Shown here: piece after piece, positions 34,801 to 41,199 of the stretch | Layout of the letters: every line of letters begins with the position of its first letter | Numbering within the stretch: position 1 is the stretch's first letter | DNA from: Trileptium ribeirensis | Lineage: Eukaryota; Nematoda; Enoplea; Enoplida; Thoracostomopsidae | Assembly (NCBI GenBank): GCA_030248225.1 | Contig: JASANE010026551.1 | Location: forward strand, 34,266 to 98,265 | Direction of reading: 5' to 3' | DNA length: 64,000 nt | Notes under the pieces: model-generated | Told to the model about the DNA's origin: nothing | The model's database searches: none | What the model saw: the letters and a program-made list of their open reading frames with translations, nothing else | Translations under genes and position numbers: made by a program

Positions 34801-36610
34801 ACCTGGTTTTTTATATTTTGTGTATTATTGTGGATGAATTCTGTTCACATAATTGTCCTGATCAATCGTCAACGGCCAATGGGTTCTCAACTGATAATCA
34901 GATCGCTACACCGCCTCACTTACATTTGATTTTCTTATATACTGATAATTTTTTGTAACTTTGACATTGTTTCGTCTGATGATCCTAAATTCATAACACA
35001 AGTCAGATTCATACCTGGTTTTTTATATTTTATTTTTGTACATGAATTCTGTTCACATAATTGCCCTGATCAATCATCAACGGCCAATGGGTTCTCAACT
35101 GATAATCATATCGCTACACCGCCTCATTTACATTTGATTTTCTTATATACTGATAATTTTTTGTAACTTTGACATTGTTTCGTCTGATGATCCTAAACAC
35201 ACACAAATGATATTCACACCTGGTTTTTATATATTGTTTATTTTTGTTGATGAATTCTGTTCAAATTGTCCTGGTCAATCATCAACGGCCAATGGGTTCT
35301 CAACTGATAATCAGATCGCTACACCGCCTCACTTACACTTGATTTTGTTATATACTGATAATTTTTTGTAACTTTGACATTGTTTCACAAATCAGATTCA
35401 CACCTGGTTTTTTATATTTTGTTTATTATTGTAGATGAATTCTGTTCACATAATTGTCCTGATCATTCATCAACGGCCAATGGGTCTTCAACTGATAATC
35501 AGATCGCTACACCGCCTCATTTACATTTGATTTTCTTAAATACTGATAATTTTTTGTAACTTTGACATTGTTTCGTATGATGATCCTAAACTCACAACAC
35601 AAACGGATTCACACCTGGTTTTTTATATTTTGTTTATTTTTGTAGATGAATTCTGTTCACATAATTGTCCTGATCAATCATCAACGGCCAATGGGTCCTC
35701 AACTGATAATCAGATCGCTACACCGCCTCACTTACATTTGATTTTCTTAAATACTGATAATTTTTTGTAATTTCGTGCTGCGTACGGAGCGGCCGCGGTG
35801 AATCGTCGACGGACGACGGTTCGTCTGATGTCATCAACCTCTCCGGACTCACACTTTATTTTTCAAATCCTGCTCATGTTCAGGTTTTGCCGCTTAACTT
35901 GTGAAGACATCGGAGACCAATAGTTCATCTAATGATGTTCAATTCACAAAACCACCGGTCACTCATAATTTTTTGATTTTGTTCACTCTGTGTTCCTGAA
36001 TGTTGCTCACCAAATTGCAGTGAGCAATTGTCGGCGATCAATGATCTGATAATAATCAGCTCACAACACCGCCTGGCTCACATTTAATTTAAGGCTTGAT
36101 CTTTCATGTCATGCTTAGGAGAACGCTACATACGTAAGTATCGTGAGCAAAAGTTGACAGTTCATGGTTCATCTGATAATGCTCAACTCACAACACCGCC
36201 TGGCTCACATTTAATTTTTTGTATACCATTCATGTTTTATAGGTAAATGCTGTGCACGTAGCCACCGTGAGCAGTCGTCTGTTGCCAAAAGGCTCGTCTA
36301 ATGATTAACCATTAACAAAATCGCCAAGTTTATACATGATTTTCGTATCTTGTTTGCTTTTGTAGGCGAATGTTGCTCTCGTAACTGTCGTGAGCAATCA
36401 TCGTCGACCGTCGACGGTTTGTCTGATGATGATCATCTCACAGCTACACCATCGGGCTCAAAACAACGCCACGTCTGTGATCAACACGGCCGACGCTACA
36501 CGAATCGCTGTGAATTTGACATTCGTGCCTGCGAACGACAGCGACGTGGCACAACTCGACCGGCGTTATTACTCACACCATGTGCTCGAAGAAGGACTTT
36601 GTGGAGTTAG
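1841..36610 (+). CDS. Multi-Kazal (follistatin-type) secreted protein gene, 3' part, 9 exons
   Basis: Gene-level entry. Exons 1856-1933, 4125-9211, 10034-10283, 11219-12042, 13905-14280, 17928-18204, 26560-26801, 28160-28318 and 36366-36610 join with matching phases (1,0,1,0,1,2,1,1) and no internal stop, giving about 2,511 residues. I count about 32 domains with the pattern C-x(3-8)-C-x(n)-PVCDS-x-G-x-THxNxCxF-x(4)-C-x(n)-C. Such domains occur in serine-protease inhibitors and in matrix proteins such as agrin and follistatin. Only a few have an inhibitor-like short C2-C3 loop; by the standard Kazal numbering P1 would be Arg in domain 4 (CPRGIY, about 4782) and Lys in domain 6 (CPKIYAP, about 5453). 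No membrane segment is seen, so secretion is likely, but the signal peptide must lie left of the window. The product could be an inhibitor, a matrix protein or both; no orthologue was assigned. Confidence 0.88.
1856..1933 (+). CDS. Kazal gene exon 1 of those visible
   Basis: Encodes the end of one Kazal domain (KFVHQGPC) and the first half of the next (CRKSCPTTVDPVCDNLG). The donor is G|GTATGA at 1934. The acceptor is uncertain: TTTCAAG ends at 1855, and an upstream AG would start the exon at 1841; both keep the frame. The exon ends in phase 1 inside the conserved CDxxG turn and joins 4125 to give VCDNLG-NTHSNECIF, an exact Kazal continuation. This is why I trust such a short exon. Upstream exons must exist outside the window. 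Confidence 0.75.
1934..4124 (+). other. Intron, 2.2 kb
   Basis: AT-rich intron between the two halves of Kazal domain 1. It begins GTATGA and ends TTGTTTTAG. I see no repeat array, RNA gene or coding remnant in it; the short open frames on both strands are low-complexity. Confidence 0.7.
4125..9211 (+). CDS. Kazal gene giant exon, about 19 Kazal-like domains
   Basis: A single 5.09-kb exon (1,695 codons, phase 1 in, phase 0 out). The frame is open back to an ATG at 4016, but the reading before 4125 has no Kazal features, and TTTTAG|GT at 4125 restores the conserved turn, so the ATG is not the start. It completes domain 1, contains domains 2-19 and starts domain 20 (LDCPVHDC...ALCDNK). Most share CDSxGxTHxNxCxF; domain 3 and domain 4 have the classic CGS form. 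Lys/Arg-rich linkers lie between domains 4 and 5 (about 5015-5080) and between 5 and 6 (about 5380-5440). Thr/Pro- and Ser/Asn-rich spacers with NxS/T sites separate others (5740-5880). The spacing between the last two cysteines of a domain varies widely, so many domains may be structural instead of inhibitory. Donor AAG|GTAAGG at 9212. Confidence 0.92.
9212..10033 (+). other. Intron, 0.8 kb, with dispersed GC-rich repeat
   Basis: Begins GTAAGG and ends TTGCAG. Most of it is repeat: two related stretches, 9340-9500 and 9800-9900, both pair GGCGCGCGG with an A-rich tail containing AAAATT(T)TAGCA. The same combination recurs at 41.37-41.45 kb and, in part, at 54.57-54.70 kb. Confidence 0.6.
9290..9900. 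repeat. Dispersed repeat with GGCGCGCGG and TAGCACAAA motifs
   Basis: Two half-copies with a C-rich head (runs of CCCCCT) followed by GGCGCGCGG and an A/T-rich tail (AAAATTAGCACAAATAGAC in the first, AAAATTTTAGCAATTATAAAC in the second). A third copy at 41200-41465 has GCGCGCCGC and TTTTTAGCACAAACTGG. No TIR or open frame was identified. Confidence 0.5.
10034..10283 (+). CDS. Kazal gene exon 3: domain 20 second half, most of domain 21
   Basis: Acceptor AAATTGCAG|AGC. The join ALCDNK-SNTHRSLCDF rebuilds domain 20 exactly in phase 0. Domain 21 follows (HDCENSELSQC...TTPVCDSHFQTHKNRC), with a longer C2-C3 loop. Donor GAAG|GTAAAA, phase 1. The last residues RAEG join the next exon in frame. The exon is 250 nt. 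Confidence 0.88.
10284..11218 (+). other. Intron, 0.9 kb
   Basis: Begins GTAAAA and ends ATTATTATAG. It contains a copy of the family carrying telomere-like motifs (10935-11125) and a stretch related to the inverted repeat near 0.8-1.0 kb. Nothing coding was seen. Confidence 0.65.
10935..11125. repeat. Dispersed repeat carrying GCCTAA/TTAGGC motifs
   Basis: CTAAGCCTAAGCCTTAGTC and its mirror AGCCTAAGCC form a partly palindromic core, followed by AAGCTGTTTTTTTCTAAC and GGCCTCTAAAGTTG. The same order (TATGCCGTTCT, degenerate TAAGCC units, AAGCTGTT, CCCCTCAAAG) recurs at 28780-28975, and related copies are near 43040, 49860 and 50450. Confidence 0.65.
11219..12042 (+). CDS. Kazal gene exon 4: domains 22-25 (part)
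   Basis: 824 nt, phase 1 in and 0 out. The join RAEG-KAIAEILFDGDC completes domain 21. Domain 22 follows (SECIRNC...NAVCTNLGQTLSSVC), then 23 (CSHDCLT...TPVCDSRGFAYPSRC), a spacer rich in Ala/Ser, 24 (EACAQSC...EVCGSNSRTYTSRC) and the start of 25 (CPATYEPVCDSRGTTHPNKC). Domain 25 has the short inhibitor-type C2-C3 loop with Ala at the expected P1. An ATG lies at 11170 upstream, but it is within the intron; the acceptor TATTATAG|GT fits the phase. Donor CAT|GTAAGC at 12043. Confidence 0.9.
12703..12823. mobile_element. Small MITE-like element with GGGCGGCGAT ends
   Basis: The ends are GGGCGGCGATCC (12705-12716) and GGAATCGCCGCCC (12811-12823), which are inverted copies. ATGCTATATAGC flanks both sides as a direct repeat (12691-12702 and 12824-12835), as expected of a target-site duplication. 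The flank is itself partly palindromic, so the true duplication could be shorter (for example 8 bp, hAT-like). No coding capacity. Confidence 0.7.
12975..13375. repeat. Cluster of TGGTGTC/GACACCA inverted repeats
   Basis: GACACCAT or ATGGTGTC occurs about eight times in both orientations within 400 bp. Examples are 12980, the palindrome ATGGTGTCAAGGACACCAT at about 13031-13049, and 13092, 13125, 13186, 13211 and 13363. Spacing is irregular, so this is not a simple satellite. Confidence 0.55.
13905..14280 (+). CDS. Kazal gene exon 5: domains 25 (end), 26 and 27
   Basis: 376 nt, phase 0 in and 1 out. Joining at 13905 (after TTTAAG) gives NKCLFH-AVQCELN, keeping the family spacing of six residues between the fourth and fifth cysteines; the nearby TTACAG at 13885 would break the frame. 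Domain 26 is CNRDCPSTWAPVCDDKGGSHVNLC. Domain 27 (CRIANCTDGVGAKYDPVC) carries GSDGQTYPNLC, the best match to classic Kazal in the gene. Donor AAAG|GTGAGG at 14281. Confidence 0.87.
14500..15395. mobile_element. TIR element of about 0.9 kb, non-coding
   Basis: The left end (CTTGAGTTTAATTTTAACTC, about 14510-14529) is an imperfect inverted copy of the right end (GAGTTAAAATCGAACTCATG, about 15358-15377). Similarity continues outward (CACTCCAAATTTG against CAATTTTGGGTGT). The interior has several short palindromes around TTCGCGAACA. No transposase reading frame is present, so it is a non-autonomous element or a relic. Confidence 0.55.
15755..16397. repeat. 71-bp satellite, 9 copies
   Basis: Each unit contains GAGTGCTGTGTTATTG, then TTCTTTTAGTATTTTAAAGC and GGCACAGTGACCTCAATTTT. 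Copies are 95-100% alike, so the array expanded recently. The TTCTTTTAG in each unit resembles a splice acceptor, but nothing downstream is coding. Confidence 0.95.
17160..17295 (+). repeat. Dispersed repeat, shared with 44.85 and 45.40 kb
   Basis: Carries TACCATTCGACTC, then AGCTGGTTCAGAAAATATCC, TTTTTATGGCAAATTTTTTT and a G-rich end before CCCAAATTTATG. A copy in the same orientation is at 44850-44960 (TACCATTCGCTTCAGCTCG, TCAGAAAATATCTATTTCGG) and an inverted one at 45298-45405. Confidence 0.6.
17928..18204 (+). CDS. Kazal gene exon 6: domains 28 and 29 (part)
   Basis: 277 nt, phase 1 in and 2 out. Acceptor ATTTCAG|GTGAATGC. The join LYKG-ECCAKNC ends domain 27 and starts domain 28 (CSYRYEPVCDSAGQTHVNPC). 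That domain has a short loop and Tyr at the expected P1 position, which would suit a chymotrypsin-like target if it is inhibitory. Domain 29 starts with CKHGACTDEEIRPVCDSRG and is cut after CAF. The donor is AG|GTGAGC at 18205. This exon shows the CC junction (last cysteine of one domain directly followed by the first of the next) seen throughout the 3' half of the gene. Confidence 0.9.
22285..22370. other. Pair of strong hairpins
   Basis: GGCACGGAG and CTCCGTGC enclose an inner GGTCA/TGACC stem at about 22290-22335. Just downstream is a second hairpin, CGGAGG/CCTCCG (about 22353-22370). These are dense for intronic DNA, and related GGAGGGCGG-type stems recur at 24.06-24.46 kb. Confidence 0.4.
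24060..24465. repeat. Three related G-rich hairpins about 180 bp apart
   Basis: GGGAGGGCGGACGAAGACCC (stem closed by CTCC), GGAGGGCCGGACAAAGACCT (closed by GCC) and GGCGGGACGGAAGAAAACCT (closed by GCC) begin near 24067, 24236 and 24424. The loops share GGA(C/A)(G/A)AAGA. Stem bases change while pairing is mostly kept, but with three examples this is only suggestive. Confidence 0.4.
26560..26801 (+). CDS. Kazal gene exon 7: domain 29 (end), domain 30
   Basis: 242 nt, phase 2 in and 1 out. Acceptor TTTTTTACAG|A. The join CAF-R-VAQCEAEDRGEG gives the usual six residues between the fourth and fifth cysteines, confirming that the 8.4-kb intron is removed. Domain 30 is CRLNAANCDPISGPVC followed by GSDGKTYSNRC, a canonical Kazal turn. 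An upstream ATG (26486) precedes a hydrophobic run and could mimic a signal peptide, but the splice-site fit is better. Donor GACG|GTGAGC at 26802. Confidence 0.88.
27010..27400. repeat. About 125-bp imperfect tandem repeat, 3 copies
   Basis: Shared blocks are TTTTTCTGT, CCTTAAAATAATCAATGTGT, AGGAATGCT and AAATAAGGTTG, repeated at about 27030, 27150 and 27275 with small indels. Confidence 0.85.
27844..27991 (+). pseudogene. Decayed duplicate of the domain-31 Kazal exon
   Basis: Nearly identical to the exon at 28160 through PVCDNLAQTHSSECSFQ, including the acceptor and entry phase. The copy has lost two cysteines (ECC to ECF, and KCVY to KYAY). Its 3' end, with the donor, is replaced by sequence from the start of the duplicated unit, giving an in-frame TGA soon after SSAN. 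It should not be spliced into a functional protein. The intact neighbour shows which residues changed. Confidence 0.85.
28160..28318 (+). CDS. Kazal gene exon 8: domain 31
   Basis: 159 nt, phase 1 in and out, so the exon can be duplicated or skipped without changing frame. It encodes CPQQSCPTTDQTPVCDNLAQ then THSSECSFQNYKCVYERT and VVIDYKG. The last cysteine of the domain comes from the next exon (GECC). Acceptor AATTAAAG|GC, donor AAAG|GTTTGT. The unusual +3/+5 donor bases make the site weak, but the downstream join to 36366 is clean. Confidence 0.85.
28780..28975. repeat. Second copy of the telomere-motif dispersed repeat
   Basis: TGATATGCCGTTCTTAATAT, TAACCCTAATC, AGTAAGCTGTTCTTTTTCTA and CCCCCTCAAAGGC occur in the same order as in the copy at 10935-11125. 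The TAAGCC units are more degraded here. Confidence 0.6.
29772..35770 (+). repeat. About 211-bp satellite derived from a Kazal exon, about 28 copies
   Basis: Each unit holds an intron-like segment (TCCTAAACTCACAACACAAA, CACACCTGGTTTTTTATATT), an acceptor-like TTTATTTTTGTAG, then a reading in the gene's own phase: EFCSHNCPDQSS, TANGFSTDNQIATPP. The last Kazal exon reads ECCSRNCREQSS, STVDGLSDDDHLTATPSG at the same place after TTGCTTTTGTAG. The unit therefore is the 5' third of that exon plus its upstream intron end, with ECC changed to EFC and no PVCD half. A leftmost copy (29772) still has TGCTGCTCG as in the real exon. Units are about 90-98% alike with indels, including a 6-bp deletion in some (CSNC for CSHNC). 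Many units are open for 61-74 codons; this follows from the array and is not evidence of genes. Confidence 0.92.
35780..36345 (+). pseudogene. Diverged relatives of the exon-derived unit
   Basis: At least three decayed copies lie between the array and the intact exon. They include TGAATGTTGCTCACCAAATT at about 35997, a remnant with CGTGAGCAAAAG near 36145, and TATAG|GTAAATGCTGTGCACG at 36238-36258 (KCCARSHREQS). Each is followed by a GTTCATCTGATAATG- or CTCGTCTAATGAT-type stretch. These keep the CC pair that the satellite has lost, so they look closer to the ancestral exon. Confidence 0.7.
36366..36610 (+). CDS. Kazal gene last exon: domain 32 and stop
   Basis: Acceptor TTTTGTAG|GC. The join DYKG-ECCSRNC closes domain 31. 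Domain 32 has a long C2-C3 loop rich in Ser/Thr/Asp, then QRHVCDQHGRRYTNRCEF and RACERQRRGTT, and ends at LLLTPC. Eight residues later (ARRRTLWS) comes TAG at 36608-36610. No donor fits before the stop and no further Kazal sequence follows in 10 kb, so I take this as the C-terminus. The tail is basic and has no membrane segment. Confidence 0.82.
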
Positions 36611-36856
36611 CTGAAAAACAGCGACAATAATTATCGCTTGCTACTCACACCGTGTGCTCAACGAAGGACTTTGTGGAGTTAGCTGAAAAAAGCGACAATA
36701 ATTATCGCTTGCTACTCACACCGTGTGCTCAACGAAGGACTTTGTGGAGTTAGCTGAAAAACAGCGATAATAGCTATCGCTTACTGCTCACCGGTGTCCT
36801 CGACGAAGGATCTTGTGGAGTTAGCTGAAAAACAGCGACAATAGTTATCGCTCGCT
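36566..36856 (+). repeat. 71-72-bp tandem repeat overlapping the gene end, 4 copies
   Basis: The unit runs TACTCACACCGTGTGCTC, GAAGGACTTTGTGGAGTTAG, CTGAAAAACAGCGACAATA. The first copy includes the last codons and the stop of the Kazal gene; three further copies lie in the presumed 3' UTR. The period is not a multiple of three. Confidence 0.9.
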
Positions 36857-37499
36857 TACGCGAACAATCCGGATCATAGATACTTTCCGGTATCCATTGT
36901 GTAGCTCCAAAATTGAAATGAACCAAATGCGGCTATGATATATTTAGAGTACAATGTTAGATTGGTATTCACTGGTGTAGGCCTGGTTTGAAACGAGACC
37001 AATTGAAGGAACTGTAGGAAATGGTAAGTTGGCTAAAAAGATGAAGCTAATCTTGATGAACATAATTGTTGGGATTCAAGGAACGTCAGGGACCCGATAG
37101 GATTGTCATCAGGTCACATGATATAAAAATTCGGGAGGATGGTGACTTCTGTAAAACTGTGTAATAGCTGATTAATGAATTTCGATGATTATATCACAAG
37201 TTGAAATACGTTGATTGAAGCTGAATTGTGATTACACCGAAGAACGTTAATATCAGTTGCTAATAACACCATGTGGAATTAAGGAATATTATCACTGTGT
37301 TGGTGATTACTTTGTTAAGCAAGCACCGTAATAATATATACAATAATAACACAATGCCTTTTCACGTGGTTCCATAAATACATATATCCTTATTTTTATG
37401 AATACTTCTGTGACCTGAACTGTTGCGATACTACGGTGAGGTTTCATAGCTTTTCGTGCGAGTGTTTGACCATAATTTGCAGCCCAACTAAGCACACTT

Positions 37500-37505
37500 A
37501 ATAAA
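37500..37505 (+). promoter_or_regulatory. Possible polyadenylation signal AATAAA
   Basis: First clear AATAAA downstream of the Kazal stop, about 890 nt away. The distance is long and the hexamer is common in AT-rich DNA, so support is weak. Confidence 0.25.
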
Positions 37506-37764
37506 TTTACTTCTATAAGTCAAAGTCGATGATAAACAATTCCCAGTCAGTGCAGCATAAAAAGTTCAAAAAAGATTCGAGAAGTCCACAATATGTAGCC
37601 ACATTCCAAAGCCTGTTTAGACATGCCGTCCTGGAGTATTACCTATCATAGTATACCGGTGATCTCCTCATATATGTAGGTACAATATAGTTGCATAGTT
37701 CGTCATCCACAGTTGCAGTGTAAACGTATCTACAATCTGAATCTACATGTTGTGTGTGCAACAT

Positions 37765-38840
37765 TGGACGAGATGTTTTCTGGAATTTGGCGGTGTGTTT
37801 TGTCAGACTGTGCGGCATTTTCCCCGGTCGTCTTCGGATTAACAATATGGACGAGATGTTTTCTGGAATTTGGCGGTATGTTTTGTCAGACTGTGCGGCA
37901 TTTTCCACGGTCGTCTTCGGATGAACAGTATGGACGAGATGTTTTCTGGAGTTTGTTGGTGTGTTTTGTCAGGCTGTGCGGCATTTTCCACGGTCGTCTT
38001 CAGATGAACAATATGGACGCGATGTTTTCTGGAATTTGGCGGTATGTTTTATCAGACTGTGCGGCATTTTCCACGGTCGTCTTCGGATGAACAATATGGA
38101 CGAGATGTTTTCTGGAATTTGGCGGTGTGTTTTGTCAGACTGTGCGGCATTTTCCACGGTCGTCTTCGGATGAACAATACGGACGAGATGTTTTCTGGAA
38201 TTTGGCGGTGTATTTTGTCAGACTGTGCGGCATTTTCCACGATCGTCTTCGGATGAACAATATGGAGGAGATGTTTTCTGGAATTTGGCGGTGTGTTTTG
38301 TCAGACTGTACGGCATTTTCCACGGTCGTTTTCTGATGAACAATATGGACGAGATGTTTTCTGGAGTTTGGCGGTGTGTTTTGTCAGGCTGCGCGGCATT
38401 TTACACGGTCGTCTTCGGATGAACAATATGGACGCGATGTTTTCTGGAATTAGGCGGTATGTTTTGTCTGACTGTGCGGCATTTTCCACGGTCGGCTTCG
38501 GATGAACAATATGGACGAGATGTTTTCTGGAATATGGCGGTGTGTTGTCAGACTGTGCGGCATTTTCCGCGGTCGTCTTCGGAAGAACAATACGGACGAG
38601 ATCTTTTCTGGAATTTGGCGGTGTCTTTTGTCAGACTGTGCGGCATTTTGTACGGTCGTCGTCGGATGAACAATACGGACGAGATGTTTTCTGGAATTTG
38701 GGGATGTGTTTTGTCACACTGTGCGGCATTTTCCACGACCATCTTCGGATGAACAATATGGACGAGATATTTTCTGGAATTTGGCGATGTGTTTTGTCAG
38801 ACTGTGCAGCATTTTTCACGGTCGTCTTCGGATGAACAAT
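37765..38840. repeat. 83-bp satellite, 13 copies
   Basis: The unit contains GGACGAGATGTTTTCTGGAA, TTTGGCGGTGTGTTTTGTCA, GACTGTGCGGCATTTTCC and CGTCTTCGGATGAACAATAT. Copies differ at a few positions each. As 83 is not a multiple of three and the unit has almost no stops, overlapping frames are open on both strands; these are by-products of the repeat. Confidence 0.95.
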
Positions 38841-38903
38841 ATAGCTCGCTTGATAGACTCAAGTTTTCTTGTAGAAGAGTGAACGAAAAGTAAATTACAA
38901 TAA

Positions 38904-39020
38904 CCAAGAGTACATTAGGAAAGAGTATGACACTTCCCTGCACTCTAATGTTAGACCGCGTTTGATGATACGAGCGTTTTCGGCCTGTTTCTGGGGGTTG
39001 TGGCTCGGTTAGGGGGACCA
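38904..39020 (+). mobile_element. Single end of the GC-rich TIR element family
   Basis: GAGTACATTAGGAAAGAGTA, TGACACTTCCCTGCACTCTA and CGTTTTCGGCCTGTTTCTGG match the terminal sequence of the elements at 48.49 and 48.87-49.35 kb. No matching inverted end was found nearby, so this is a solo or truncated end. Confidence 0.6.
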
Positions 39021-39889
39021 TATTCCCTAATGAACTCTTGTAATAACTAAATGCATCCGCTTCTTCCAAATGTATGTCGATCGTTGCATTGTCTTGCAAC
39101 TTTCCACATAATGTATTAATGCTTATATCTAATGAAAGCGTCACTTGCTATCATGCTAACCATTTTCTAAAATTAATATATTGTAATAGTAAGATCATGT
39201 ATATACGGCGTGATAAAATATAAGCAAATCTGTTTATGATTGTATTCACATGCGACCTGTTGCTTAAGTCTATTTTAACCTTCATGCGTGGCATAAAAAA
39301 GTATGGGTATACATAGTAGAATATATTAACTTATAGTGTCTACTATAGTAACCTCTGAGTACACCCCTTTTGGTCCAAACTATAATATCGTTTACGATAT
39401 AGTTGCTCGCAGACTAAAAATTTTAGCTATAACAATGATTTAACCGTAACCAAGTATATATGCATTTGTTAAATTCTTGTGCTACGTTATGTATTGTTTA
39501 CAAGTGCTCTGAACCTGTTGTGCCAAGAAATTTCCTTAATAAACACCGCACACTGTAGAATAATACACTTAATAAACACCGCGGAGTAAATATTACCGCT
39601 AAATCAGTGCATGGTTTTAACTATAATTTAACTACCAGATGCTTCGCTGGCACAAGCGCAGATCGCTTGAAAATAAACTTGACCCACACATTATAAAATT
39701 TTATCAATGCTACATAAGAAGCTTACTGAGAAAGCAAAAAAAAATTTTCGATAAATAAAATAGCAAATAGTATGTTCGTGTGGTAAAACGTGTGTTTTGA
39801 AGTTGCACTTGTAATACGCCATTTTAAGTAATTTCTAGTTACTGTTAATATTTAGCATTCATAACAGTTCCATCAAACTATTGAAACTA

Positions 39890-40925
39890 ACACAGCGGAA
39901 AAGCACCAATTAATGGTTGGTTAGATATAGGTTTCGAATTCAATTCAACGGTTCAAATATGTTTCCGAAACTGATTTATAATAAAGCACTGAAACTGAAA
40001 CAGCAGAAGAGTACGAATTAATGGTTGGTTGGTTTATTGATGTAGGTTTCGAATTCAATCCAACAGTTCAAACAAGTTTGTGATGCTCATTTATAACAAG
40101 CGGTTAATAAATCCTCCAAAGTACTCACATTGAAATCATTTATTGCAAGATGGAATCTAGGTATTAGTTAAACGATATTTATTACATGTATAAGACGGAA
40201 TCACGCAACAATGATCTAGGCTTCGAATTCAAATCAACGCCTGAAATTATGCTTCTGATGCTCATTTATAACAAAGGGTGAAACTAGAACAGCAGAAGAG
40301 CACGAGTTAATAATGGTCGGTTGGTGGATTGGTTAGATGTAGGTTTCGAATTCAATCCAACGGTTCAAACAAGTTTGTGATGCTCAATTATAACAAAGGG
40401 TGAAACTAAAACAGCAGAAGAGCACGAGTTAATAATGGTGGGTTGGTGGATTGGTTAGATGTAGGCTTCGAATTCAATCCAACGGTTCAAACAAGTTTGT
40501 GATGCTCATTTATAACAAGCGGTTAATAAATCCTCCAAAGTACTCACATTGAAAACATTTATTGCAAGATGATATTTAGGTACTAGTTAACGATATTTAT
40601 TACATGTATACGACGGAAACATGCAACAATGATGTAGTCTCGAATTCAAATCAACGCCTGAAATTATGCTTCTGATGCTCATTTATAACAAAGGGTGAAA
40701 CTAAAACAGCAGAAGAGCACGAGTTAATAATGGTCGGTTGGTGGATTGGTTAGATGTAGGTTTCGAATTCAATCCAACGGTTCAAACAAGTTTGTGATGC
40801 TCATTTATAACAAGCGGTTAATAAATCCTCCAAAGTACTCACATTGAAAATATTTATTGCAAGATGATATTTAGGTACTAGTTAAACGACATTTATTACA
40901 GGTATAAGACGGAATCATGCAACAA
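39890..40925. repeat. Compound tandem array, repeats of about 115 and 300 bp
   Basis: Two modules alternate: one with AGCAGAAGAGCACGAGTTAA, GTAGGTTTCGAATTCAATCC and AAACAAGTTTGTGATGCTCA; the other with AATAAATCCTCCAAAGTACT, TTTATTGCAAGATG and ATTTATTACATGTATA. Three to four rounds are present, with higher similarity among the later ones, which implies a recent multi-module expansion. Confidence 0.85.
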
Positions 40926-41199
40926 CTATACTGAATTCTAGCCGTTATATAATTCCAGTGTCCGAACGTCCCATGTTCACTGTGTATGAGAATCAATATT
41001 AAGTAGCTTATAATTAGAATTAGCCATTTATAGTGAACTACCACATTTGCGTCAAATTTTGGTAACTAAATGTCTAAAAATAAGGAGTCAACATATTAAA
41101 AAATTTATAATTAAATTGGAAATACATTTGAAACTTTAGATTTGCTATTTTTGAGAAAGTCCACTACAATCCATTTCATTCACAATGGATCAAGACATA

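Larger units (their letters stand above)
28319..36365 (+). other. Intron, 8.0 kb, mostly an exon-derived satellite
   Basis: Begins GTTTGT and ends GCTTTTGTAG. After 1.4 kb of AT-rich DNA, including a telomere-motif repeat at 28780-28975, it consists of the ~211-bp array (29772-35770) and three or four more diverged relatives of the same unit (35780-36340). Confidence 0.8.

Noticed and set aside
29819..35559. Many 61-74-codon open frames with near-identical proteins
   Set aside because: They are one per satellite unit, run from intron-like sequence into the exon remnant, and follow from the repeat, so they are not a gene family.
29772..35770. CRISPR-like array
   Set aside because: No short repeats with unique spacers; whole ~211-bp units are repeated, in an animal-type genome.
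37713..38835. Overlapping open frames in the 83-bp satellite on both strands
   Set aside because: The unit simply lacks stops in most frames; there is no codon bias or domain to support coding.
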